A stretch of 64,000 nucleotides of DNA. Origin: Aurantiochytrium sp. KH105. Lineage: Eukaryota > Sar > Bigyra > Thraustochytrida > Thraustochytriidae. Below the pieces are notes generated by a model, which was not told the DNA's origin, ran no database searches, and saw nothing but the letters and a program-made list of their open reading frames with translations. Position numbers and translations under genes: made by a program. The DNA lies in assembly GCA_003116975.1 (NCBI GenBank), contig BGKB01000043.1, positions 124,001-188,000 of the forward strand, in the 5' to 3' direction. This document shows, piece by piece, positions 55,145-64,000 of this stretch (the stretch's first letter is position 1; each line of letters opens with the position of its first letter).

Positions 55145-58100
55145 CTAACGCCAGCGACCGCTATCCGCGCCACCGCTGCGACCAAAGGTGCGCTCGCTAC
55201 CGCGATCACCACCATTAAAGCCGCCACGACGATCACTAAAGCCTCCACGCTCGCTGTTACCAAAGCCTCCACGCTCACTGTTGCCAAAGCCGCCACGGCC
55301 ACCACCGAAGCCGCGCTCGCTGCGCTCACCACCTTCACCGCCAAAGTTGCGCTCGCCATAGTTGGAGCGACCTCCGCCAAAAGCAGAGCTGCCCGGGCGC
55401 TCCGAGAAGCCGCCGCGGCCACCGCCAAAGCCACCACGCTCTCCACGCTCGCCGCCAAAGCCGCCACGACCACCGCCGAAGCCGCCGCGCTCGCCTTCGT
55501 ATCCGGCGCGCTCACCGCCGCCGCGCTCGCCAAAGGCACCGCCGCCGCGACCGCCGCTAAAGCCGCCACGACCGCCGCCAAAGCCACCACGGTCGCCACC
55601 AAATCCGCGACGGTCACCACCAAAGGGACCATCTTCGCCACCACGGTCGCCGCCAAAGCGACCGCCGCCGCGATCGCCACCAAAGCCGCGACGCTCGCCG
55701 CCAAAGGGGCCATCGTCACCACCGCGGTCGCCACCAAAGCCGCGACGCTCGCCGCCAAAGGGGCCATCGTCGCCACCACGGGCCTGGGCCATGCCGAAGC
55801 GGCCGCCATCATCCTCGTAGCGCATGGGCGGGCGGTCTGTGGGGGGTGCGTCATCCATCATGGGGCGGCGCGACGGGCCGTCGTTCATGCGGTCGCCACC
55901 GTACTGCTCGCGCTCCGAGCGCATGCGCTCCTCGCGCTCCTGGCGCTCCTGCTCTTCGCGCTCCTGCTCCTCGCGAAGACGCTCCTGCTTCTGGCGCTCG
56001 CGCTCAACACGTTCGGCCTCGGCCTTACGCATCTCGATCTCCTTGGAAGCCTTGGCGCGGGTCTTGCGAGCACGGTCGAGCTTGGCGAGCTTGAGACGGC
56101 GGTCGCACTCCTCCCAGCGCTCCTGGCGGTCCGCCTCGTACTCTTCGTTCCAGCGAGCCATGAGCTTGTCTTCGAATTCCTTGCGGGCCTTTTGCATGTG
56201 GGCGTAAGTGGCCTTGTTTTCGAGGTTCTTCTTGTGCTCGTCGAGGCTCTTGGCCTTGAGAGCGGCAAAACCCTTTTTGTGGTCCTCCTCGTCCTTGACG
56301 AGACGCTCCTCGTAGAGCTTCTTGAGCTTGGGGATCTCCTTTTCGCGGAGCGCGCGGACGCGAGTGTCCAGGCGCTTGGCGGCGGCAATAAGCTTCTTCT
56401 CGGTCTCGATGGACTCGTCGAGAGCCTTCTTGCGCGTCTCCTCGATGAGCTTTTCCTGCTCCTCCGAGGTCATGTTCTTGCTGAGCTGGCTGACATCAAC
56501 ACCCTCGTCGATGAGGCGCTGCTTGAGCTCGAACTGCTTCTTCTCCTCCTCGAGGGCATCGAGCTCCTTTTGGGCACGAGCGTCCTTGTGCTTTTGCAGG
56601 CGCATAGCCTCGGCCTTCTTGCGCGCGGCCTCTGCTTCCTTGCGACGACGCTCGACGTCAACCTTGCGCGCGTGCTGCTCGCGATCGTGGTCATCCTTGC
56701 GCTTGGAAATAATATCGCGACGGCGAAGCACCTCCTGGTGCGTCTGCGAGAGGTGCTCAAGCACGGTCTTGGCACGTGCGGCGCGGGCCTCGGCATAGAG
56801 CTTTGCCTTGCCCTTGGGCTCCAGCTCGGCGCAGATGGACTTGAGACCACGCGCCATATCAGTGAGAACCCACTGGGTACGCTGCTCCTCCATGATGTCC
56901 TCACCGAAGCGGATGCAGCCGGCGGTGTGATCGAGCGTGAGCGAATGGGCCTCAATCTGACGCGTCTTGATCGCCTTGATCAAGTACGACTCAATGGACA
57001 TCCACGGCTGGTTAAGGGGCTCCATCATCTTTTGTAAGTACTCAAGTCGCACAGAGTAGTACACCTGTGCGAGCTGGGAAATGACACGGACGATAAGAAG
57101 CTGCTCAAGAGGCTCCACGTAGTGCTGGAGGCGCTCATCCGCCTTGAACTTGTTGAGGATCGGGCCGGCCTTGGCTGCGAGCTTGAGCGGCGCGAAACTG
57201 CGCTCAAGCTGCAGAAAGAGCACGCGGGTCTCGGGCGTGACGAGCTCGAGGATGCCATCATCGACGAGCTCCTTCATGAGGGCCTCGCGGTCCGTGGTAG
57301 TCTCGAAGCCAAGGAGAACAGCAAGCTTGTTGTTCTTTTGCTTCTCGACGCTCTTGGAGCCATAGGTGGTACCCGCCTTGGCATTCTTGAGGGGAATGCT
57401 CATGGCCGCGAGCAAGACGCAGCTGGCCATCGTAGCGCTTTCCTCGGGTGTGAGACTCTTGTTCTTCTCCACCGAGATCTGAAAGTAGGCCCTGTAAGCG
57501 TAGGCGTGGAAGAGGTAGTTCTCAGCCACGAGAAAGAGATCCGTGAGCTTCTGGTAGTAGGTGGCCTCGAGCTGGCTCGAAGGGCGCTGCTCGGTCTTCA
57601 TGAAGATGCTGTGGATATCCTCGATGGTGCGGAAACCTTCGTTCCAGAGCTTGAGCTGCGAAGCGACCTTGAGCTGCTCGAAGCGGGTGGCCAGCTGCAG
57701 CTCAAGAGCCTCAGGGGGGGCAGGGCCATCACGGTCGCGGGTGCGGTTGGTGTGGTTGCGCATGGTGTCGCAGAGCTTGCGGAATTCCACCTTGCGGCTG
57801 TACTCGACGCAGAACTTCATGGTGCGGAGAGCCGTGCGCTGGTACACGTTGGCGAGCTTGTGGTTCCCGCGCAGAATCTCGAGCGTCGACCGGTACGACT
57901 CCCACATGAAGCGCAGCCAGGGCACAAGGACCTCGCGCTCGGTGCGTTCCTTGTTTTGTTCGCTGCTCACAGACTCAAGGAGGATGCTCTCTGGGGTCTT
58001 GTCGTTCTCGAGATCTTCGACATCGTCGACGGTCTTGCGATCGCAGACGGCCGACATCTCCTTGACGCGTTTCTCGGCCAGATTGAGCATGTACTCAATC

Positions 58101-58366
58101 ACGGTCTCCAACGACTGGGGCGCCTGTACCTGGCAAAGATTGCGATACTGATGCAGACCCTCTTTGGCCATGAAGTTGTTGCGAGAATCGACGCACAGGT
58201 CCATGAAGCGCTCCATCACCTGGATGTGGGCGGGCTGCCATTGTCGGTTCCGCCGCAGCGAGAGAAACTCGTACAGGACCTCGAGGGCCTGCTTCTTCTT
58301 GCCGACCGCGATGAACTCATCGGCGCGCTTGAGCACGTTCTCCGGCTTCACCACGTACCAGCTCAT
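55145..58366 (-). CDS. EIF3A: Translation initiation factor eIF3 subunit A
   Basis: The protein has 1073 residues. eIF3a is the core scaffold of eIF3 on the 40S ribosomal subunit. The N-terminus ([37 protein letters not shown]) is diagnostic. A helical repeat region and PCI domain follow (to about residue 510), then a long charged spectrin-like helix (540-870, Arg/Glu/Lys-rich). The C-terminal 200 residues are Gly/Arg/Phe-rich repeats such as [16 protein letters not shown], an RGG-type RNA-binding tail replacing the Asp/Arg repeats of animals. Length lies between yeast (964) and human (1382). The start gives the family N-terminus [12 protein letters not shown]. Single exon; strong codon bias creates long antisense frames. 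Confidence 0.97.
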   Translation of the reverse strand: MSWYVVKPENVLKRADEFIAVGKKKQALEVLYEFLSLRRNRQWQPAHIQVMERFMDLCVDSRNNFMAKEGLHQYRNLCQVQAPQSLETVIEYMLNLAEKRVKEMSAVCDRKTVDDVEDLENDKTPESILLESVSSEQNKERTEREVLVPWLRFMWESYRSTLEILRGNHKLANVYQRTALRTMKFCVEYSRKVEFRKLCDTMRNHTNRTRDRDGPAPPEALELQLATRFEQLKVASQLKLWNEGFRTIEDIHSIFMKTEQRPSSQLEATYYQKLTDLFLVAENYLFHAYAYRAYFQISVEKNKSLTPEESATMASCVLLAAMSIPLKNAKAGTTYGSKSVEKQKNNKLAVLLGFETTTDREALMKELVDDGILELVTPETRVLFLQLERSFAPLKLAAKAGPILNKFKADERLQHYVEPLEQLLIVRVISQLAQVYYSVRLEYLQKMMEPLNQPWMSIESYLIKAIKTRQIEAHSLTLDHTAGCIRFGEDIMEEQRTQWVLTDMARGLKSICAELEPKGKAKLYAEARAARAKTVLEHLSQTHQEVLRRRDIISKRKDDHDREQHARKVDVERRRKEAEAARKKAEAMRLQKHKDARAQKELDALEEEKKQFELKQRLIDEGVDVSQLSKNMTSEEQEKLIEETRKKALDESIETEKKLIAAAKRLDTRVRALREKEIPKLKKLYEERLVKDEEDHKKGFAALKAKSLDEHKKNLENKATYAHMQKARKEFEDKLMARWNEEYEADRQERWEECDRRLKLAKLDRARKTRAKASKEIEMRKAEAERVERERQKQERLREEQEREEQERQEREERMRSEREQYGGDRMNDGPSRRPMMDDAPPTDRPPMRYEDDGGRFGMAQARGGDDGPFGGERRGFGGDRGGDDGPFGGERRGFGGDRGGGRFGGDRGGEDGPFGGDRRGFGGDRGGFGGGRGGFSGGRGGGAFGERGGGERAGYEGERGGFGGGRGGFGGERGERGGFGGGRGGFSERPGSSAFGGGRSNYGERNFGGEGGERSERGFGGGRGGFGNSERGGFGNSERGGFSDRRGGFNGGDRGSERTFGRSGGADSGRWR
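55175..55790 (-). repeat. Gly/Arg/Phe coding minisatellite in eIF3a
   Basis: Tandem imperfect units encode FGG, RGGFGG and a longer [16 protein letters not shown] block repeated two to three times. The frame remains open throughout. Such arrays change length easily. Confidence 0.85.
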
Positions 58367-58486
58367 CGTGCCTGATAGGGAACGAGGGCGGCGCTGTCAA
58401 CGCAACGACGGGCTCAATCAAGCTCTTCTCCGTCCACGTCTCCGTCTCCGGCGCAGGAGGCGCGCGGCGCTACGCGGCGCGGCGCA

Positions 58487-58506
58487 GGGGGGGGGGGGGG
58501 GGGGGG
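58487..58506. repeat. Poly-G run of 20
   Basis: An uninterrupted run of 20 G on the plus strand, 121 bases upstream of the eIF3a ATG. It could form a G-quadruplex, and its exact length is uncertain in any assembly. Confidence 0.9.
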
Positions 58507-58740
58507 CAGAGAGCGCGGAAGGGCGGGCTTCCGGGCGTGCGCGGGCTGCCGGGCGTGCGCGGGCTGCCGGGCGTGGGCAGCTCTGCGCGCGGGCGGTCGT
58601 GGTCTGCTCTCTCTCTGCTCCTCTCCACTCCCGCGATCCTGCTGTTTGTGCGGCTGCAAGCCATCGATCTCCCGCTAGGCCGAACGCTAGCACCCCCTAG
58701 CGGCATCGGCAGCGGCAGGGCCGCTTGGCGCCGCGCCCGC

Positions 58741-58894
58741 GCAAGTCGGGAATGGGCGGCCGCAAGTCGGGAATGGCGGGGCAAGTGGGCTATGGGCTAA
58801 CTGTAGGAGGGCGGGCGCGGCGCTTGCAGCGGGAAATGTGTCACTTGCGAACGGTGCATAACGCACTTGCGGCGGGGGCGATAGCCGACTTGCC
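58741..58894. promoter_or_regulatory. Array of GCAAGTSGG motifs, both orientations
   Basis: Forward sites are GCAAGTCGGGAATGGGCGG (58741), GCAAGTCGGGAATGGCGG (58762) and GCAAGTGGGCTATGGGC (58781), spaced 19-21 bases. Inverted partners follow near 58842, 58864 and 58878 (GCGATAGCCGACTTGCC). It sits between the divergent eIF3a and 59040 genes. Confidence 0.6.
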
Positions 58895-59039
58895 AGGTGG
58901 CTTACTTTCTCGTTGCAAGGAATGAGCACGTGTGCTCGAAGAAGGAGAAGAAGGAGACGGAGAAGACAAAGCAAAAATCAACGCGGTCCTCGCGGAGACA
59001 AGAGACAGGCAAGAGAGGAGACTCGACGGAGCTGGCAAG

Positions 59040-60284
59040 ATGTCGGGCGCGGGCGAAGTTCACACGCCGGAGCGGAGCCAGAAGCTCAAGGAGGAGCAGA
59101 CGAAACGCAACTCAGCCTTTAAGGAAAACTTGAACACCAGGCTGGAGCAGTTCGCGCAGGAAGAGCGCGAGACAAAGGCCCGCTTCGAAGCCAACAAGCC
59201 CGACGTGGCGGCGCGCAAGCAAGAGGTCCGCGATGAGCAAGCAAAGCGTGATAAAGCCTTTGCGGAAAAGCGCGAAGCCGCCGTACAAAAGTACTTTCAG
59301 GATCTTGAGGAGGCCGCGCCTGCTCGCGAGCAGCAACGTCGCGAGATGACAGAGTCGATCGCTGCGCGCACGAAAGCGTCCCATGAGGCCCGTGTCGAGA
59401 AGGATAATGCCTTCAAGGCCGATCGTGACCAGCGCGTCAAGGAGTACGTTGCCAGCGAGGACGCCGCCAGCGCCAAGGGCAAGTCCAACGAGGAAAAGGA
59501 GGCGCTGCGTGACCAATTTCGCGCCAAGAGCCGGGCCGATGCCCTCAAGCGTCGCCAAAAGTACGCCGAAGAACAGAGGGCCAAGTGGGCGGCTAGCCTT
59601 ACCTCTGGCGCCGAGACCTACTACAAGAACAAGGCAGCCGCCCCAGCCCCGTCGCGACCTCGAAGGTCGACACCGGACTCTGTGGCTGGATCCAACAACG
59701 AAGGCAAGGGGGCAGAGCTCAAGAAGGACGGCGGCGCTTCCCAAGAGGCAGCTGTCCCCGCACACATTGCGTCGCAGCGCGCTCTGCCCATCTTTATGAG
59801 CCGCGGCGTTCCTGTACGAGAGCGTGCAGAGCCTGCCGTTGACGCCGCTGCAGCCAAGAAGGAAGCCCAAACAGCACCGACGAAGATTGCAGCCCGTAAT
59901 GCCGAGAAGCGCGACGCACGTGCTGCGCGCGATGCCAAGTTCAAGGAAGATTATGCGTCCACTCTCCGCGCCTTTCTCGAGGAGGAGTCTGTTCGCGAAG
60001 AGGAGTCTGCTGCTTTTAGCATGAAGATCGTGACGGACCTCAAGGACAAGTTCAACGCTGACGCCGATGCACGCAAGGCGCGCGACGAGAAGCAAGCGGC
60101 TGCTCGCCAAGAAAACCTTGCTTCTTTTCTCGCTCGCGAGAAGGATGATCTTGCTCAAGAAAAGGATGCCAACGCTCAGAAGATCACGGAAATCCAGACG
60201 CGCCTTCGCGACCTCGATGCCAAACGTCGTGCCATGGACGCCAAGTTTCGCGAGGCGCGCACTGCGGCCGCGGCGGCTCACTGA
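59040..60284 (+). CDS. Charged coiled-coil protein, unrecognised
   Basis: The protein has 414 residues from AAGATGTCG, almost entirely Ala/Glu/Lys/Arg helix with heptad character. A flexible Pro/Ser linker near residues 205-275 contains HIASQRALPIFMSRGVPVRE. Repeated phrases such as AKRDKAFAEKRE, KDNAFKADRD and RDAKFKEDYA suggest an internal repeat of roughly 40 residues. No catalytic or targeting motif is visible. Structural or cytoskeletal proteins of this kind are common in protists. The open frame runs upstream to 58932 without an ATG. A separate ATG at 58922 in another frame overlaps this start, so the transcript may begin downstream of it. Confidence 0.8.
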   Translation: MSGAGEVHTPERSQKLKEEQTKRNSAFKENLNTRLEQFAQEERETKARFEANKPDVAARKQEVRDEQAKRDKAFAEKREAAVQKYFQDLEEAAPAREQQRREMTESIAARTKASHEARVEKDNAFKADRDQRVKEYVASEDAASAKGKSNEEKEALRDQFRAKSRADALKRRQKYAEEQRAKWAASLTSGAETYYKNKAAAPAPSRPRRSTPDSVAGSNNEGKGAELKKDGGASQEAAVPAHIASQRALPIFMSRGVPVRERAEPAVDAAAAKKEAQTAPTKIAARNAEKRDARAARDAKFKEDYASTLRAFLEEESVREEESAAFSMKIVTDLKDKFNADADARKARDEKQAAARQENLASFLAREKDDLAQEKDANAQKITEIQTRLRDLDAKRRAMDAKFREARTAAAAAH

Positions 60285-60810
60285 GACCGAAACGCTTGGT
60301 TGAGCGTTCCAAAAAGCCATTCTTTACGAGCGCCCACTCCATCATTGATCGCTCACTCCAGACAAGATTCTTATATGTCCCATTTTTAAAAATTGTTTGT
60401 CCGTAAAGCTGTTTTCTGCTGCCGGTCATTTGCTTTTGCGATGAGACTACAACAATTTTCTGATCCTCAATTTGCATTCATCTTGTATGATGTATTTTTT
60501 ATTAAGTTTTGGCTGCAAGCATGCGGTAACCTGTGACTTTATACATTCGCTGAGTCGATCTTACAAGAAACGCCGTCTCTTGTCATTTTCTACTTTACTC
60601 GACTAGGTCTACGTGGGAAGCACTTTAGCTGAGCGCTCATCGTGTCATGAACGCAACAAATGGTCTATTTGACCGATATATGGGAAAACAAAAACTGGTC
60701 CATTTTGGCTGGCTGGCTGCCTGGTTGGACGTGTAGAACTCCTCCATCCACCAAACTCGCGCGCGAGTGCGAAGTCGTGGCGAGCGCAGCAAGGTCGCGA
60801 TCTCGCAAGA
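60285..60810. other. Spacer between two plus-strand genes
   Basis: These 526 bases: the left half is A/T-rich (3' UTR of the coiled-coil gene), the right half the presumed Mpp10 promoter. The sequence TGGCTGGCTGGCTGCC lies near 60707. No gene is visible. Confidence 0.5.
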
Positions 60811-61350
60811 ATGGTGTTCACGTCGCTTTGCAGCGGGGAGCTGCCCGAGGCCAAGGTGCTCGAGTCCCTGCGCGCGTTGCAGGCAGAGCAATTTGGGGGG
60901 TCGCGCGAGGAGCTCCGGGATGCCGCTGGTGTTGCGCTCAAGGGGCTCAAGGCGCTCTTTGACGCGGTCAGACGCGCAGAGACGACATCTAAAGGCGTCA
61001 AGGCGCTGGCAGGCAATGGCCATGGCGAAATCTCTGACGTAGACGATGATGACGTCGATAGCGAGGAGGACACGGATGCCGAGGCAGACGCTTTGCGCAC
61101 CAAGTCCCGCAAGCGCCAGCGCCCGATTGGCTCGGGTCGACTCGATGAGCTCCCTGTGGAAGGCTTTGACTCCGAGCAGCTTTGGGCAATGCTCGATATG
61201 GAGAACAAGCCTACCATGCGTTATCTAGAAGAGATGCTCACGGATCTCGAGACTGCGAATGAGCAGGCGGGTGGGGACCTTACTCTGCTTGCAAGGACAG
61301 CAGACGATGAGGACGAGGATGAGGATGACGACGAGGACGACGACGACGAC

Positions 61351-61381
<31 letters not shown>

Positions 61382-63141
61382 ACGACGACGGAGACCTCGC
61401 TGCAATGCTCGCGAGAGCGCGCTCCCGCAAAAACGCCCAAAAGACCAAAACTGGTGCCGTGGACGAGGACGAGGACAGTGACGCCATGGAGGCCGACGAT
61501 GACGACGAAGAAGGAGAAGAAGAAGAGGAAGAGGAAGAGGAAGAGAAAGAGTCAGATACGAACGCGGAAGATCTTGATGTGCCTACGGAAATGGATGATG
61601 ACTTTTTTACATTTGCGGACATGGAAAAGTTTACGTCGAGTATGGAGGATGATGATGTGAAAATGAAACTGAAGCAGCTCAAACGGGAGGAGAAAGAGAA
61701 GGAGAGCGACGCCAAGGATGCACGAACAAGTCTCGAGGAAGACGACTACAGCGACGATGGCGCAGGCGATCATCCCGAAGCAGACGACGATAGCGACGCC
61801 GATGACGACGACGACGACTCTGGTGTCGATCTTGACGCTGTTAACGACGAAGATGAAGACGACTCGAGCGACGAAATGGCACGCCACGCCACATTTTCAG
61901 ACTTTTGGGGAAAGTCCGGTAAGCCCAAGCCAAAGAGAACACCGCCGACGACACTGTCAAAGAAGAAGAAAAAGGTCACAAAGCCCGATGAGGACGAAGA
62001 GTTTGACGACGATGACGACGACGATGATGAAGTCGAAGTGGAAGAGGAAGAGGAGGAGGAGGAAGAGGAGGATGCCGAGCCAATCGAAGATGTCGATGGC
62101 GAGGAGTCCGACGCCGCCGCCGCTACCGCCGAACCGGACGTGCGTCTTTCAACCCACGAGGAACAGCAACTGGCGCTACGCGAGCAAATTCAAGAATTTG
62201 AGGATGAGCTCGTTGGAGAAAAGAATTGGGAACTCACCGGTGAGACGCGAGGCAGGGATCGTGAAAAGAATGAGCTGCTGGAAAAGGGCGCCGACCTGGA
62301 GGTGGACTACATTGCGCGACCCGCGCCCGCAATCACCGAGGAAGTGACGCGGAGTCTGGAGGACACCATTCGTCAGCGCATCTTGGACGCTGACTTTGAC
62401 GATGTGGAACGCAAGCTTCCCATGGAAAAGGACGCAGACTACAGGCCCAAGGCAGAACTGTCCATGGAAAAGAGCAAGGTCGGCCTCGGCGAAGAGTATG
62501 CCAACGCCTACGAGCAGCAGGTGCTCGGACATGCTTCCGAGACTGACACGGCGCGTACGGAAGCGCATCAGGAGCTACACAGCCTTTTTACCTCATTGTG
62601 CCACAAACTCGACTCGCTGTCGAACTTCCACTACACACCCAAGCCACCAACGCTTGAAGGCGCCGTGGAGGTCAAGAATACCGCTGCCATCGAAATGGAA
62701 GAAGCCATGCCGGTCGCTGTAAGCGCATCTGCCCAGGCTGCGCCGGAGCAGGTGCTCGCCGTAAAGAAGGGTCGCGAAGGTGTCGGCAAGACGCGCGAGG
62801 AGATGGACCAGGACGAGCGCAAGGCACTTCGACAGGCGACCAAAACGGCCAAACGCAAGCGCAAGCGTATGCGCGATGCGGAGAAACGCATCGTATCGAA
62901 ACTGAATCCTGGGCTGGGCAACAAGCACGCCAAGCGTGCGGCTGCTGTGACGGCGAGCGGCGCAGCGACGCCTGGAACGGTTGGCGACGACACGAAATGG
63001 ACCAAGTCTTCGACCTTTTTCGCCAAGATGCAGCAGAATGCAGCCGATGACCAGACGGGAGGGTACCGCGGCAAGGCTGAACGCCAGTCTCGCGACGACA
63101 AGCTGAGCAATGCCAGCAGGACAGCGCAGCTGCGTCTTTAG
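60811..63141 (+). CDS. MPP10: U3 small nucleolar ribonucleoprotein Mpp10
   Basis: The protein has 776 residues. Mpp10 joins Imp3 and Imp4 in the U3 snoRNP/SSU processome and is needed for early 18S rRNA cleavage in the nucleolus. Family landmarks in order: VEGFDSEQLWAMLDMEN (about 130-145), long Asp/Glu runs (165-230, 310-345, 395-425), DDDFFTFADMEKF, HATFSDFWG, then the conserved C-terminal core (DELVGEKNWELTGETRGRDR; LEVDYIARPAPAITEEVTRS; FHYTPKPP) that contacts Imp3/Imp4. The basic Lys/Arg tail (KRKRKRMRDAEKR) is also typical. The acidic runs come from GAC/GAG/GAA repeats. Single exon and complete. Confidence 0.96.
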
Positions 63142-63772
63142 ATGTCTCTCTTATACACACCGATTCCCTTTTTGATCAACCAAGATAAAATAAATCAAAA
63201 CAATCGAAAAGTGACTGTTGCGTGGATGATGATGATCATAATGATTTGATGATGACAGTTGCGTAGATGATGATCATGATCATGATCATGATGATGATAG
63301 ACGAGCCTACTTTGTACACGTGGTAGAATTCTACAATTCGACGTTAACGAGTTACGCGGTAGGCTTGCAAAGGTAGAGCGAGCTCGAGAGGGAACAGATA
63401 AAAGCAGCAAGAGACGAGAAGAAAGAGAACAGGGAAACAATATTGAGTGCTTCGAGATAATGATCGAAGGAAATTCAGAAACTTGAAGGTTCACAGCAAA
63501 CGATGTGAACGAAAAGAAGAAAAAGAAGAAAAAGAAGAAGAAGAGGAAATTCAGGTCGAGACCTCGTCGGCTCATCTTCTCCGAACTTTCGTCGACGAAG
63601 GAAGAGCCCATAAATGGAGGCACTCGTAATGGAATGGGAGGGTAAAGGGTAAAGTCAGACCTCTACGGTCAATATGCGCGGATGATTTCCGAGGCGAATC
63701 AGGGTGAATGAATAAAGCAGCAACAAGCCAGGTGAAAGATACAGAACACGAAGAGCGAGCGACCCTCTCTAG
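63142..63772. other. Convergent 3' spacer with TGATCA/TGATGA repeats
   Basis: These 631 bases include clustered ATGATG and ATGATC repeats (63225-63298, several TGATCA palindromes in a row) and GAAGAAAAA repeats (63510-63545). These give low-complexity frames only. No gene is visible. Confidence 0.5.
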
Positions 63773-63982
63773 CTAGGCCATCACTTGGAAAAGAGGCTCT
63801 AGCTCGCCTTGTGATTGGTCCTGTCGGAGCTCCTCGAGCGAGGCTTCCTCCACGCAAATATGGCCGAAAGGATCGTATTCGCTGTCGCGCATGAAATTAT
63901 CCAACTTAACGCGCAATTGCGCAGAAAGTGTCTTTTTCAGAGCGGCGGTGCGCTGCTTGTGAAGCGACGACTTGCCCGACAT
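63773..63982 (-). CDS. Small unrecognised protein at the window edge
   Basis: An ATG at 63982 gives 69 residues (MSGKSSLHKQRTAALKKTLS ... GELEPLFQVMA). The frame is open through the window end, so either this is a small complete protein or the last part of a longer or spliced gene. The composition is a basic N-terminal helix followed by an acidic segment (ASLEELRQDQSQGELEP), and codon use is fair. No family is recognised. It converges with Mpp10. Confidence 0.45.
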   Translation of the reverse strand: MSGKSSLHKQRTAALKKTLSAQLRVKLDNFMRDSEYDPFGHICVEEASLEELRQDQSQGELEPLFQVMA

Positions 63983-64000
63983 TTCGCTCTTTTCCAAGAG

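Larger units (their letters stand above)
58367..59039. promoter_or_regulatory. Divergent promoter region of eIF3a and the coiled-coil gene
   Basis: These 673 bases contain a 20-base poly-G run (58487-58506), three near-copies of GGGCGTGCGCGGGCTGCC (about 58530-58580), and a GCAAGTSGG array (58741-58894). An upstream ATG at 58922 opens a frame overlapping the downstream start. Confidence 0.6.

Noticed and set aside
55109-58375. Long frames (642 and 417 codons) opposite eIF3a
   Set aside because: They are Ala/Lys/Leu-rich antisense shadows of the eIF3a repeats and biased codons, with no family resemblance.
1-64000. Transposons, LTR elements or virus-like elements
   Set aside because: No reverse transcriptase, integrase, transposase or capsid-like translations and no long terminal repeats were seen.

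Overview
The window is nuclear DNA of a gene-dense, GC-rich, intron-poor eukaryote. Long uninterrupted reading frames encode pan-eukaryotic proteins: actin, eIF3a, the splicing factor SYF1, the U3 snoRNP protein Mpp10, the Ran cofactor Mog1, a DPP8/9-type dipeptidyl peptidase and a costars-domain protein. MORN repeats, a cytochrome-oxidase-like small subunit and strong C/G third-position preference also fit. TAA, TAG and TGA all serve as stops, so the code is standard. The overall style suggests a stramenopile protist, most likely a thraustochytrid or labyrinthulomycete. That placement is inference from style and gene content; no rRNA or other phylogenetic marker lies in the window.

Layout, left to right: repeat-rich non-coding DNA (1-4206); a type I membrane protein (4207); a DPP8/9-like peptidase, an EF-hand coiled-coil protein and a spliced COX7C-like subunit, all on minus (6516-13867); a 394-base assembly gap; a spliced mitochondrial chalcone-isomerase-fold protein (14981); a doubtful tail-anchored protein (16764); Mog1 (19874); glutathionyl-hydroquinone reductase (21130); a tandem pair of polytopic membrane proteins (23047 and 25945); a cytidine-deaminase-fold protein (28538); a PH/coiled-coil/costars protein (32806); actin (36243); a PHD-finger protein with a probable inactive histone-deacetylase fold (40311); an ankyrin-methyltransferase fusion (43644); SYF1 (46026); an unrecognised 937-residue protein (49127); a MORN protein (53396); eIF3a (55145); a coiled-coil protein (59040); Mpp10 (60811); and a small unrecognised gene at the right edge (63773).

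Strand changes at 17 of 21 gene-gene junctions, so most spacers are either short convergent 3' gaps (about 0.15-0.7 kb) or long divergent promoter regions (about 0.7-2.9 kb). Only two genes show introns, and both encode proteins with mitochondrial presequences. Several of the long upstream regions carry copies of a GC-rich motif, roughly GCAAGTSGG-N-ATGGC on either strand, which looks like a shared promoter element. The other outstanding feature is the membrane-protein pair at 23-28.4 kb: the ends are nearly identical at the DNA level (886 identical bases in the 5' block) while about 380 residues in the middle have diverged strongly. I saw no tRNA or rRNA genes, CRISPR arrays, or recognisable transposon or virus-like elements.
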